Shown here piece after piece: positions 24,201-36,017 of a DNA stretch of 64,000 nucleotides. The stretch is from Nematostella vectensis. Lineage: Eukaryota; Cnidaria; Anthozoa; Actiniaria; Edwardsiidae. Below the pieces are notes generated by a model. The model made no database searches. It was given only the letters and a program-made list of their open reading frames with translations, and was not told the DNA's origin. The stretch lies in assembly GCF_932526225.1 (NCBI RefSeq), contig NC_064034.1, positions 9,735,387 to 9,799,386 of the forward strand, given 5' to 3'. The position numbers and the translations under genes are program-made. The first letter of the stretch is position 1. Each line of letters starts with the position of its first letter.

Positions 24201-27200
24201 GTTATAGACAATTCTGTTTAGTGTAGCACACTAGAGACCTATGAGCTCTGATTTCCTCCAAAACTAACTGTCAAATTGCTGCTTGAATTCAGAGTGAAAG
24301 ACATTAGAAGTGTCTACATTGATACAACGTTCTGCCTGCCCAAAATGATGTCCATCCCTAGTAGAGTAAGTTTGTTCCCAACCCTATGGGCTACATACCA
24401 CGTGGTACACTATGGGCTCCATATAGTACTGCTACATGGTACATTATGGGCTATTTACTACAGTACATGGTACAGTACACTTTGCTACATATCACTTACA
24501 TGATACACTATGGCTGTAGGCTATAGGCTGCACCAAAACCCATACTTAGTATTTCACATAGTATGTAAGCATTTTGAAATAATTTACTCATAGCTAGCTG
24601 ACCCTTACATTTTTTTAGAAGGAGACAAATGATGCAATTTTCAAAGTGATTGACAGGTGAGATACTAAACTGTAGAACTAGGAACAAACAGAAAAATAGA
24701 ATCAGGAATGTTTAGGGGAAAATTTCATTTTTTCACCTTATAATGATTGGGTAACAGACACAATATTCTAAAGGTAATGATCTTTAAAAGAAGCGATAAG
24801 TACATTAACAGACAAACGGTTTTGATTTCTGGTTGAGACACAAATAAGTCATTTTAAAAGAGCTTCATGCTTTCTCATCTGGTAATTTCTATATAAAAAA
24901 ATCAAAATTATAAATCCAATACAAAGCCTTTCTAGGCTTGGCGCAAGGATCTAGAATGAGATACCAGCTTCGCTAAGAGACAAACCCAAAAAAGCTTTAA
25001 AAAATGAATTACACCTTCTGTTATTGGATACTTCAACAAGATGTGATGACTACGTTGGTGTCTCACAAATAGGCAAAGCAGTAGGATACAACATCGCCCA
25101 AAATAAATATTTTTACCCCATTCTGCAAAACACTGTTTTTAAGAAAAACAGCATTAATAAACTTTCTTATCCCAATACTTTGCTTTTATTTTGTTAAATT
25201 ACCCAACTTCTACTTTTTTTCTTCTGTGTTTGTATTGGATTTTCTTGTTTTACTATAGTCTTTTCTGTTTGTGCGTGCATTACTACTGCGTGCATGTGTG
25301 TGTGTGTGTGTTTGTACTTTTTTGTTGTCTTTTTTTTCCATGAATATAAATAAAAAATATGATAGAACAATTATTCAAATATATTTAAAACTCAACCCAC
25401 CTTGATTAGCTATGCTATTTGTGGGTTGAGTAAGCACTAAAATGTAAAATTGAAAGAAATTAAATTAAATTAAAACAGACCTAAACAGACCTGGATAATT
25501 AGTGGGTTTAATAGAAGCTTGTGTTCCCTAGTCCCAACATGGACATTCTTAATTTAATACAATAACAGGATTTTAAATGCAAAGCACTGTGTAATAGGTG
25601 ATATACAAATGCTTCTGCTTTTATTTTAGAGGACCATATGCTAATTATAACGTTTTATACCCAGATGGTTCAGCCAGGGAGCAGAACATGTTGTTAGTCT
25701 GCAATGCAAGTCAAAGTATGGGTACGAGTATATGCTCAAGTCAATTGCCATATACTACAAGATTAAGGTGAGATAACCTTCACAGTGCAATGCATGCTAG
25801 TGTGGCCAACCTGAAAAAAATAGGATAGGATATTTACTGTACAGGACTTACTGTAAAGTTAGATGTTCTTTGATGTTGAGATGTTAAACTAGTTGATAAC
25901 AGATATCCAAATGGTGAGATATCTAAGATGATATAACCATCCCATCTGATTGTTTCTCTCAGATACATGTTAGTGATGAGAGGCTAGAGATGTACCGTTA
26001 TTTATCCGATATGATTCAACACTTTACTACAGATGCAAGCAAGACAAGAATCCATGCATGCCACTGGAAGGTATCAGCGTATTATATCCACACACTGCCA
26101 TACATTTGATTCTTGATAAAAACTCAGGGTGGGGTCCAGAGTAGGATTTCACTGACCAATTAAAGCCACATTGTCACCAGCTACTTCCGGTCGATTACGT
26201 AACAATATCCGATGATTTTTAACGGAAAACGCGAAAAATATTTCAAAATATTGAAAACAGTTCAAATGGGCACCATTAGTTTTGGTAACAGATCACTAGA
26301 TCTATCCAGAAACCCTTTCTATCCATATAAGCACATGAACCAACCATCGTTACCAACGAAGCGGCAGGGCAAAAACACAAGTCACCAGGTCGCCGAAAAT
26401 GTGCAATAGTCCGATCAACATATTGATATTTTTTTACGTATTTTTATTTTTGCAAGTCAAACGTTTTAATGGAAAGTCACTTTGTCAACATCGCTCTCTT
26501 CACTCACCATTTCGTTCTTCTGAGTCCAAGAGAGCGAAGTGAATTTCCCATGGGCGGACAATAGTAGCCAGACAATTGGCGCAACCGAAACACCGGGCAA
26601 GGACGTGATTGGCTTATGGGCTGGCATCCCTTCTCCGACGTCAATATATTTCTCCTCCTCAAAGAAAAGCGAAGGTGGAGGGGGGGGGGGGGGGGGGGGA
26701 GTTTTTCTTGCTCGAGGATCCAGCGTTGCTTTTTTCCGGCTGCAAGGATACCCCGTGAAGGGAAGTGGGCTGTTGCTAGCATGGGGCGAGCAACGCACTT
26801 TTGATAAAAAATGTTGACGTTTTTTTTCACATACAAAAATAGAAAATCAGGGTGCGTAGCGCCCTTTACGCATATGTGTTTATCAAGTGGGACTTTTTCC
26901 ATATTTGGGAATTGTTTTATTTGAAGGAAAGAAAAACAGTTACAGTTTTGGAGCTTATACATACCTGTGCGTACTAGTCAAAATGACCATGCTATGCGCC
27001 TGTAAAAAACACCGTTGTATTGCCAAAATAATGGAGAACTTGTCGGAGAGTAGGCTCGGTTGTAGTGGAGGATTTCAACAGAAAATCACAACGGCTGGAA
27101 ACCGAGCCTTGTCAGGGAGAAGGAGATTTTTCGAATATTTGCCGCGTATACCATTCGTTCCGCACTCCCACCAGTTTTCACGTTTCTGGCGACGCTGCGA

Positions 27201-30200
27201 CCTGTTGACCTGGCCTGACTGACTATTTTTCTACTCTATTTTCTAGAATTCAGATTCATCAACACTACCATGTGGGCTTGTGCTGCCGAATGGGCTAGAG
27301 CCGAAAGTTCTACGAATTCGGCCGTCTACTTTTTGGTTTGCACAGCGTCCCCAGCCTCTCCCTGCTGACAACATCAAGTAAGCACACTTCTTAGCCTGAC
27401 AACATCAAGTAAGCACCCTCCTTAGCCTATCAACATTAAGTAAGCACGCTCCTTCGTCTGACAACATCAAGTAAGCACGCTCCTTAGCCTATCAACATCA
27501 AGTAAGCACGCTCCTTAGCCTGACAACATTAAGTAAGCACGCTCCTTAGCCTATCAACATCAAGTAAGCACGCTCCTTAGCCTGACAACATCAACTAAGC
27601 ACGCTCCTTAGCCTGACAACATCAACTAAGCACGCTCCTTTGTCTGACAACATCAAGTAAGCACGCTCCTTAGTCTGACAACATCAAGTAAGCACGCTCC
27701 TTCGTCTGACAACATGAAGTAAGCACGCGCCTTCGTCTGACAACATCAAGTAAGCACGCTCCTTAGCCTGACAACATCAAGTACGCACGCTCCTTCGTCT
27801 GACAACATCAAGTAAGCACGCGCCTTCGTCTATCAACATCAAGTAAGCACGCTCCTTAGCCTGACAACATCAAGTAAGCACGCTCCTTCGTCTGACAACA
27901 TCAAGTAAGCAGGCTCCTTAGCCTATCAACATGAAGTAAGCACGCTCCTTAGCCTATCAACATCAAGTAAGCACGCTCCTTAGCCTGACAACATCAAGTA
28001 AGCATGCTCCTTAGTCTGACAACATCAAGTAAGCACGCTCCTTAGCCTGACAACATCAAGTAAGCATGCTCCTTAGTCTGACAACATCAAGTAAGCACGC
28101 TCCTTCGTCTGACAACATCAAGTAAGCACGCTCCTTCGTCTGACAACATCAAGTAAGCACGCTCCTTCGTCTGACAACATCAAGTAAGCAGGCTCCTTAG
28201 CCTATCAACATGAAGTAAGCACGCTCCTTAGCCTATCAACATCAAGTAAGCACGCTCCTTAGCCTGACAACATCAAGTAAGCATGCTCCTTAGTCTGACA
28301 ACATCAAGTAAGCACGCTCCTTAGCCTGACAACATCAAGTAAGCACGCTCCTTAGCCTGACAACATCAAGTAAGCACGCTCCTTCGTCTGACAACATCAA
28401 GTAAGCACGCTCCTTAGCCTGACAACATCAAGTAAGCACGCTCCTTCGTCTGACAACATCAAGTAAGCACGCTCCTTCGTCTGACAACATCAAGTAAGCA
28501 CGCTCCTTCGTCTGACAACATCAAGTAAGCACGCTCCTTCGTCTGACAACATCAAGTAAGCAGGCTCCTTAGCCTATCAACATGAAGTAAGCACGCTCCT
28601 TAGCCTATCAACATCAAGTAAGCACGCTCCTTAGCCTGACAACATCAAGTAAGCATGCTCCTTAGTCTGACAACATCAAGTAAGCACGCTCCTTAGCCTG
28701 ACAACATCAAGTAAGCATGCTCCTTAGTCTGACAACATCAAGTAAGCACGCTCCTTCGTCTGACAACATCAAGTAAGCACACTCCTTAGCCTATCAACAT
28801 CAAGTAAGCACGCTCCTTAGCCTGACAACATCAAGTAAGCATGCTCCTTAGTCTGACAACATCAAGTAAGCACGTGCCTTAGCCTATCAACATGAAGTAA
28901 GCACGCTCCTTAGCCTATCAACATCAAGTAAGCACGCTCCTTAGCCTGACAACATCAAGTAAGCATGCTCCTTAGTCTGACAACATCAAGTAAGCACGTG
29001 CCTTAGCCTATCAACATGAAGTAAGCACGCTCCTTAGCCTATCAACATCAAGTAAGCACGCGCCTTCGTCTATCAACATCAAGTAAGCACGTGCCTTAGA
29101 CTGACAACATCAAGTAAGCACGCTCCTTCGTCTGACAACATCAAGTAAGCACGCTCCTTCGTCTGACAACATCAAGTAAGCACGCTCCTTCGTCTGACAA
29201 CATCACTCCTTAGACTGACAACATCAAGTAAGCACGCTCCTTAGCCTATCTTTTAGTACCAATTGATAGTATCAGAATCCACATTTTACGTGGCTTAAAC
29301 TGTACGTTTTGCTATTAAAGAGCCCTTTTCAGCCACACCATAGTGTTTTCTAACAATATTGGAAGACAGATTATGAGAAGAAATCTTAAAATAGCCATCT
29401 AAAATTAAAATATCTTGCAATATTTAACAAATTTAATCGAAAATATTGCAATAGATTACCAAAATCAGCCGATGGAAATGTGTGCTTTCTCGCACTTGGT
29501 ACTTTGCTAGGATGAGAAAATGGTGGCAGATATTTGCTAATGCTTCATAAAAGGATGTTTCCTTTATTAAACAGAGCTGTATTATCTTTATAATAGGTAT
29601 TGCAAAGAGCAGAAGATGTGGCGTGTGGTCCACTCCATGCATGCCTCCATGGAAGAGGTATATTTGATTTGATTTTTTTACCTAATCTACCGACCGCGAC
29701 AAACTATTACTTACCTTCACCAGAAAAAGGTGCATATTTGATATGCAAATGGGTAATTCATTTTTCCATATAATTTATTTTTGCAACACTTTATTTTCGG
29801 GTTTTTATTATTTTTGTAAAAAAAAAGACAAGCCACTTTATTTTCGCGATTTGCAAATTAGGGTCAATAAAATCAAGCAAGTGGGATTGAAAAGTGCTAT
29901 AATCATCAAAAGTAATTATTAGTGTAAAAAAAAAACAGCAAAAATCTAAGACAAGGTGTATCCATAAAGCTTTTTAGACGGTTAAAAGTTCAGTCAAAGT
30001 CTTTTGTGTAATCACTTCATTTTCGCGTGGAAACAATCTACTAGTACAGACTTGTGGTTCACAGATCCGTGACCTGGTTGGCTACCTCCGCCCGGAACAC
30101 GTGCACCCAAACGTTGAGCCAGGAGGGTTGTACACCATGGACGACGCCAAAAAATGGTGAGATCATTTATCCACCCTCATGGTGAGATCATTTATCCACT

Positions 30201-32785
30201 CTCATGGAGAGATCATTTATCCATCCTCATAATAGGATCATTTATCCACCCTCATGGTGAGATTATTTATCCACCCTCATGGGGAAATCATTTATCCACC
30301 CTCATTGGGAGATCATTTATCCACCCTCATGGTGAGATCATTTATCCACCCTCGTGGTGAGATTTTTTATCCACCCTCATGGTTAGATCATTTATCCACC
30401 CTCATGGTGAGATCATTTATCCACCCTCATGGGGAGATCATTTATCCACCCTCATGGTAAGATTATTTATCCACCCTCATGGTGAGATTTTTTATCCACC
30501 CTCATGGTTAGATCATTTATCCACCCTCATGGTGAGATCATTTATCCACCCTCATGGGGAGATCATTTATCCACCCTCATGGTAAGATTATTTATCCACC
30601 CTCATGGTGAGATTTTTTATCCACCCTCATGGTTAGATCATTTATCCACCCTCATGGTGAGATCATTTATCCACCCTCATGGTAAGATTATTTATCCACC
30701 CTCATGGTGAGATTATTTATCATCCCTCTTGGAAAGATAATTTATCTACTCTCATGGTGAGATTATATATCTACTATCATGGGAATATCATTTATCCACC
30801 CCTTGCCTTTATTGTGGAAGAAACTAAAACGAGCTCACCCTCCTAAGTAAACAGAATGAGCGGTTAACACTTACACTAGGGCTTTACTCTTTAGGCTTAG
30901 CGATCTGACACGCGGCGATCCCGGTGACGAGAAAGACATCGATGATGCGTTTAGGACACTGTGTAGTGCAGGCAAAAAAAAGCGCTGCAAGAAAGCGCCA
31001 AGTGCGTCAGGTACTGTATGTAATGCTCTTGTCAACACAGCTTACTTTTCAGGGAAGTGGTATAACTAGAAAGACTACAGACGCAGGTGGTCTGCGTAGT
31101 CGTGGTGAAATCAGGGAAATAAATCAACACAAGGGTAAAATGGTATGTTAACCCCTCGGTGAAAACATAGTAGTGTCGCTGAGTTTACCTTTTGGCTTTT
31201 GCTCCGACGAATGGCAAATGCTCCAAACGTCAGCGAGACTTCAGTTTTCACGGAAGCAAAAACATACCATTTCAACCTTGTGTTGATTTATTTACCTTTC
31301 ATGAAGTTCAGCTGTCTATTGGTGCCTCATTATAATAAGCTTACCTTATAATTTAGCTTTTATTTAATTGCTAACGTCTTTCTGTTTTTTCCAGTCACTG
31401 ATTTCTTTAGAGAGCTCGGGCTGGAAGATGATGATGTCCCTGTGGCTCCCCTTCCACCCAAACGGAGGAGAAGAACTAAAACACCTGATGCAAACCCTGC
31501 CCGCCCTTCAGAAGGTAAGGAAACACGTGCTGGGAAGCCCGTCTCTTCTTTGGAAGGAAGGGAAACACCTTGCGCCAGTCCTTCACGCCTTGTAAAAGAA
31601 GAGAAGTCACCCTCCTGCTATCCACCGGAAAAAGAGGGGATCCAAGATATCTATAAAGACGGTCAAGTCGAGAAAGACGACCAGAGAACGATTAATGAAG
31701 GAAAGTCAGACTCAGAGTCAGACTCTCCGGCGCAAGAGGAGAATGATGATGAGAAAACTAATATACGTTTCGGGGAAGAGAGGAGGGAGTTAGCTTGTCC
31801 AGGTGGAGACAAAATGGAAAGCACCGCTCAAGTAATTGTGGATTGTTTGAGTACAGTCAAAGTAACTAATCTGTCTAGTGTACAAGATGTAACAAGTCAT
31901 GAAAAACAAAGCAGTGGTGTCGTTGCTGCTGAAACCGCACCTCAATACGGGGACTTATTGATGTCAGATAGAGAGGATAACCGCTCAGTAGCTGTAAAAA
32001 CTGATAAGGGAAACTATAGAGAGGAGTCCAAACGTATTTTAAGTGTGGCACAGGAAACTAGAGTACCGAGTATAGATAGTATTGAACGTGTCGAGGAAGA
32101 CTCAGCATCATACAGGGAGCATGTCACAGAGAAAACTCCGCAGGTTTGCATTGAGAGCGGTGAGGGCGACGCGGCACACAAATCTGAGTCGGTGTATGAG
32201 AGCATCGAGGATAATTCCCAACATAACAATAGGCTAAGGTCAGTTCCTCGCCTGGGGAATACCTTTGAGAGCGCGAGAAGAGATAGACGTGATGTTGGAG
32301 AGGGGGGTTGTCACATTGCGGAGTCCTCAACAATGCATGCTGAGGAATCCGATGTGAAAGTCGGTCAAGGAAATGAGCTCCCTGTTGTCGAGCACTTCTT
32401 GGGCGGCCGCAACTCTTGCAAAACGTCATCGGTACAACTGACTGATTCTAAACCACGTGGGAGTTCTGTAGCAATAATAAATCAGCCGATTAAGGTCCCT
32501 GATGTCAATGCTCCAGGGATAGCCATCGTTTGTCAAACGTCCTCGGGGCATCAGACTGACTCTAAACCACGTGGGGATGATGTGTCACTACACAGACAGG
32601 GTGACCACCTTGCAGGGCTTGTTAGCGCAGGCGAGGTGCGATCCCCGGGTTGTAGCCCTGAGGATGTGCTTGCGGTTCCGGCCTCCCCTGGTTTAGTTCC
32701 TCCTAGCAGCGGGGCTCTGACTGATTTATATCAAAGGCTTCATGCTGGTGAAAATATTGCAGCAAAGTCCATGTCTTTTCGGTAG
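21252..32785 (+). CDS. DCLRE1C: Artemis, metallo-beta-lactamase/beta-CASP nuclease
   Basis: Sixteen exons, 857 residues: 21252-21360, 22030-22081, 22148-22229, 22339-22398, 22745-22800, 23138-23178, 23788-23848, 24293-24365, 24619-24656, 25665-25767, 25963-26070, 27247-27377, 29597-29657, 30065-30156, 30895-31010, 31395-32785. The start [20 protein letters not shown] mirrors the human N terminus. All metal and catalytic positions are present: D17, H33-C-H35-R-D37-H38, H114 (SAGHC), D135 (YTGDFR), D164 (YIDTTFC), H256 (IHACHW) and H320 (SMHASMEE). Artemis opens hairpins and trims overhangs in non-homologous end joining with DNA-PKcs. The last exon encodes about 460 hydrophilic residues without a fold I recognise, longer than the human tail. 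Exon 10 uses the acceptor before 25665; the nearer AG at 25628-25629 gives the wrong frame. Confidence 0.95.
23640..23760. repeat. Dispersed repeat with C-tract, copy 1
   Basis: A block reading GGAATTTTCAAATACTGTGC, then a TTTTTCCAAATGATACC-like stretch and GACTGCGCACCC with a C run, recurs near 52,520-52,590 with about 80% identity. Both copies end in a poly-C tract. It lies in Artemis intron 6, just before the exon starting at 23788, and looks like a non-coding mobile repeat. Confidence 0.6.
26071..27246. other. Artemis intron with inserted repeat material
   Basis: This intron contains a G run of about 20 near 26680-26699 and a base composition unlike its neighbours. The overlapping open frames (92 to 152 codons, both strands) come from the G tract and purine bias. 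A hairpin AGGCTCGGTT / AACCGAGCCT lies near 27052-27105. No protein family is recognisable. Confidence 0.45.
27365..29258 (+). repeat. 31-bp minisatellite with about 60 splice-donor copies
   Basis: The Artemis exon ends GCTGACAACATCAA and is followed by GTAAGCAC. This junction is repeated with a period of 31 bp from the real donor at 27378 to the last copy at 29228, about 60 units. One internal unit is partly deleted near 29207. Units fall into variant classes (GCCTGACAAC, GCCTATCAAC, CGTCTGACAAC; GCACGC, GCATGC, GCAGGC). Blocks of variants recur in the same order, for example the GCAGGC block near 27909, 28189 and 28561. Each unit contains a TCCTTAG that could act as an acceptor, so each could define a 14-16 nt micro-exon. 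Confidence 0.96.
30154..30805 (+). repeat. 25-bp minisatellite with about 25 splice-donor copies
   Basis: It starts at the donor of the Artemis exon ending AAAAAATG at 30156. The unit is GTGAGATCATTTATCC plus ACCCTCATG, so ATG-GTGAGA recurs every 25 bp. Only the last three exonic bases match the unit. A five-unit, 125-bp higher-order period is visible, with near-identical segments starting at 30254, 30379 and 30504. The 68-codon open frames reading [14 protein letters not shown] are by-products of the repeat. Confidence 0.95.
32414..32575 (+). repeat. Internal duplication in the Artemis C-terminal tail
   Basis: Segments near 32414-32460 and 32530-32574 encode the similar peptides [15 protein letters not shown] and [15 protein letters not shown], spaced 114 nt (38 codons). 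The frame is kept. It is a coding tandem duplication in an otherwise fast-evolving, probably disordered region. Confidence 0.8.
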
Positions 32786-32872
32786 TTTTTTTTTATATAA
32801 AGAATTACACTCACCATTTAGAAGAAAGAAAAAGAAATTCTATTATATTTTTATCGAAAAATATCGAATAAT

Positions 32873-32878
32873 AATAAA
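32873..32878 (+). other. AATAAA polyadenylation signal, Artemis
   Basis: An AATAAA hexamer lies 88 nt after the Artemis stop codon in AT-rich sequence. It is the first canonical signal downstream and the likely 3' end. Confidence 0.5.
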
Positions 32879-33060
32879 ATCTTAAATTCCAGTCCAAAAA
32901 TTCGCTCTTATCAATACAAATCTTTATACCATATTTTGTTGCTGCCTTTTTTTTCTCCAAAAATGATACATCGATCAATTTATCCACTGCCATTTTTATG
33001 CTCGCTACTCACCACTATCGCTGGATAAATAGTGAGTCACGAACCAATCAGGCTGCATCA

Positions 33061-33215
33061 GACTCGTAGCCAGTCGTTATTTGCTGTTGCGCGGTAACCC
33101 ACAGGCACCCTGTAAAGCGGAGACAAAAAAAATATGAATTCCGCACCCTGACCGTCATACACAGTGCGATTCTTCAACCTCCCGCCTGCATCGCGCGCCG
33201 TCTGGGTACGAGACT
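33061..33215. repeat. Possible short inverted-repeat element
   Basis: GACTCGTAGCCAG at the left is mirrored by CTGGGTACGAGAC at the right, about 155 bp apart, with no convincing coding sequence between them. It is consistent with a MITE in the Artemis-Patched intergenic space. Confidence 0.4.
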
Positions 33216-33994
33216 GTATGGCGAATATTCTTAGATGGCCTTTTCCCAAATACTGCAAAAAACGTCGATTATGTGACGTTTATTTTATCTTTTCCACTTT
33301 ATGCTAAACTGACATGTTCGAAAATAAAAAATGTAAAAGATTAAAAGTTTTTTTTTTTTTTCATTTTGCGCGCGAAAAGTCGACAATGAAAGAAGAGTCC
33401 CAGTATTTTGCACACGCACATTAATTTTTCTGGGTCATGGTGACAATGCCTGAGTCATTGTGAAAATGATTATGTCCCTAGTGATATTCGATCGTACTTT
33501 CTGGTCAGAAAATCATTTTTTTGTGATTGAAAACTGCTGTGAACGGGAACTACGATTTGTTTTCCTCCAGAAGAACCTATTACTCTCTTCTGCTGTGATA
33601 CTGTTGAAATTCAAACGAACTTAGCCATCCACAGGCTACGATGATGGTTTTCATCAGTCAGTTTTGACCCTGGCTTCAGTGTAACTAAATCATTTCACCC
33701 CAATAGATGCCCTTCCAATGTTACAACTAAATGTATCATCTCTTCCCACTTTTGACCTCGCTCTGCTGGTATACGCGAGTATATTCTGTTTTGAGAAGAC
33801 CTTTCTTTTAGTGTCAGTTATAGTTAAATCTGAAGACTTTTTTTAAGTTTTGTGAACATTATGTGTTCTTTTACTTGTCGACGTTGGGCGTTGTAATCTA
33901 CATACGAACAGGGGCGTGTGTGGCCAGAATTTTTCATATGATACAGACGTTCTGAAATTTCAAATGTATTATTTTTTATCAGAAATCACAGCTG

Positions 33995-34335
33995 GACGAA
34001 AAACATACACCCAGTCACGAAAAATAGCTCAATAGGGTCTGCATAAAAACGGTTCAGTAGTGTCTGCGCGAAAAATATAGCTCTATATGTTCTGCGTGAC
34101 AAACATAGTTTAAAAGGTTTTGCGTGACAAACATATTTCAATATGGTTTGCGCGACGAAAATAGCTTAATAGGGTCTGCGTAAAAAACGGTGCAGTAGCT
34201 AGGGATTTCGTGAAAAAATTTAGCCCAATAGGGTCTGCGTAGCAAACATAGACCAATAGGCAGATAGGGTATGCGTGACAAAGAGTTCAATAGAGTTTGC
34301 GTTTGTTTTAATATGGGGTTTGCGTGACAAACATC
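33995..34335. repeat. Diverged tandem repeat, about 38-bp unit
   Basis: Roughly eight degenerate copies of a unit of the form AATAGGGTCTGCGTGACAAA-CATAGCTC. The motif TCTGCGT or a close variant recurs every 36-40 bp. It lies in the Artemis-Patched intergenic region and is older than the intronic arrays, judging by divergence. Confidence 0.75.
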
Positions 34336-34339
34336 ATTG

Positions 34340-36017
34340 AGCTATCAAGAGCTGTAGGGCAGATGCCAAGCAGACGTGACTCACTCAACAAAACGAACAA
34401 ATATAGAGACTCTCGCCCTTCCAAATTATGGTAACCCAGTAAGAAACTGCCGATGGGCTGCTTATTATATGTTCTGTATATTATTTTTTAGCCGGCTGGA
34501 TCACTCATATTTTTCTCAACTTGGCCGTGTTTTTTTAAGCAAATTTATTTGCTTGGTTTTCTTGACCTATCTCTTGTTCTGGAACCCATGTCGCCTAGTT
34601 TCCCCATTTGCTCGCTCCTTCAATTTTATAGAAGGTAAATACAGCCGCCCTCGTAAAAGAAAGTGGCCGCTTTATGAAAAGAGTGAAAGCTCTAAAGAGA
34701 TGCTCATTAGAGAGCCTGGAGGTATGACTGTTACTGAGGCCCCCTGGTCGCCTTGGCTCTCCCATGTGGCTTTTAGTAGCGCGTTATGGGTGTGAGAGGT
34801 CGAACTTGACTGATTTCTCACCCGCAGTCGTTTGTAGGAGCCGGGGTAAGCTTCTAAATCTAAATAAATACCTCCACTGCTTTGGATTTCAGGTAACTAA
34901 GAATATTCTCATTGCCTGATGGTTATCTTTGAACTCCTCGAATTAAACTTGGAAATGTGCTCATTTAAACTCAGTTGAACGGGTATAATCAAACTCATCA
35001 TAGAAAAGTCGTATCATAGCGCAGTTTTCAAGTCTGAGGCCTGAAAAACGCTTGGTTACATTTTTGCACGGATCTCTCTCAATCTTTGAAGCTTTGCCTC
35101 TCACCCCTCTCATACTCTTTCTAATATAAATCAGCTCGTTTCATGAGCTGTTGCGTTGAATGTACTTTTTCGTGTGCAGGTATTACCTAGCTGAAGTCAA
35201 GGCGTATATTTAACCGAGTTTTTTATTTTTTATTTTAGTACAGTTGCTTGACTTTTTTTTCCAGTACGAGTCGCGACTCGCCAAAGTGCCGAAGCGCGCG
35301 CCTGCTCCGCGCCATTGCTATGCCTTATTTGGAAAACTGCCTAGGCGGTCTTGGCGGGTAAACTGGGTTCAACGCTCCTCTATAGTGCTATTGATGGTTG
35401 GTTCCGATATGTCCGCAAATGAGTTCGGGGAAGCAGATCCCAAAACGCTAGCAAATCTCTCCAACAAATTGCTATAAACTTGGTTGATAACCTCGGTTAA
35501 TTGACGAAGATGGGGACACGAGCGCCCAGCAATGTAACCATGTTATTCTTGGGGATTGCCCGTCGCCGTTGTGGGCCAGGTTTTGTCATTTTTTGACAGG
35601 AGTAGATATTGAATGATAGTCCTCGCAGTGTGTGTGGTCTACCCATCCTAATAATGCATGCACCCCGATTTATTCGCCTCGCTTCTCAGCCAATCAGGTG
35701 CGCGCGGCTGTGACGTTTTCGCACTCATCTCGAGCGAGATCGCCTTCCTGTGTCCCGACTGGTGCTCATGTTACAACTCGCTCTCTCTCATGTGAGTGTC
35801 GTTGCTTATTACCGCACCGTGAACCATGATTTCTGGCCTAAATGGCAAGCGTTTGGGTCCGGGATCAGACAAAAGATTTAGTGGATTGCTTAAGGGACTG
35901 GCTTAAGTGGAGAACAGGCAAGCGTAAAGGGGAAATAAGGCAGTATTTGTCTGGTATATCACTCGACCTGAGGCATTCGCCGCGTGGCTGTTCGAATTCA
36001 AGTCATCCTAACCAAAC
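34340..36017. other. Region upstream of Patched; probable 5' UTR and promoter
   Basis: No protein-coding exon is supported. A 139-codon open frame at 34376-34795 has no recognisable domain. Two upstream ATGs lie near the Patched start: a 26-codon frame from 35826 and a 74-codon frame 35842-36066 that overlaps the Patched start codon in another frame. If the leader includes them they would be upstream ORFs. No consensus Gli site was seen in this interval. Confidence 0.4.

Noticed and set aside
25630..25664. Earlier acceptor for Artemis exon 10, after TTATTTTAG
   Set aside because: It puts the exon in a frame without the [17 protein letters not shown] block. The acceptor ending at 25664 restores the family sequence and the correct phase.
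26466..26962. Overlapping 92-152 codon frames on both strands in an Artemis intron
   Set aside because: They run through a G tract with poly-Pro/Gly translation, lie within a well-supported intron and resemble no family.
27365..29258. CRISPR-like array
   Set aside because: There are no unique spacers; units are directly tandem, the host is eukaryotic, and the array lies in an intron.
30154..30710. Four overlapping 68-codon open frames with a periodic protein
   Set aside because: They arise because the 25-bp unit is open in three frames. They begin inside an Artemis intron and the identical spacing reflects the higher-order repeat.
34376..34795. 139-codon open frame upstream of Patched
   Set aside because: It has no recognisable domain, no splice context, and a mixed hydrophobic composition typical of AT-rich chance frames.
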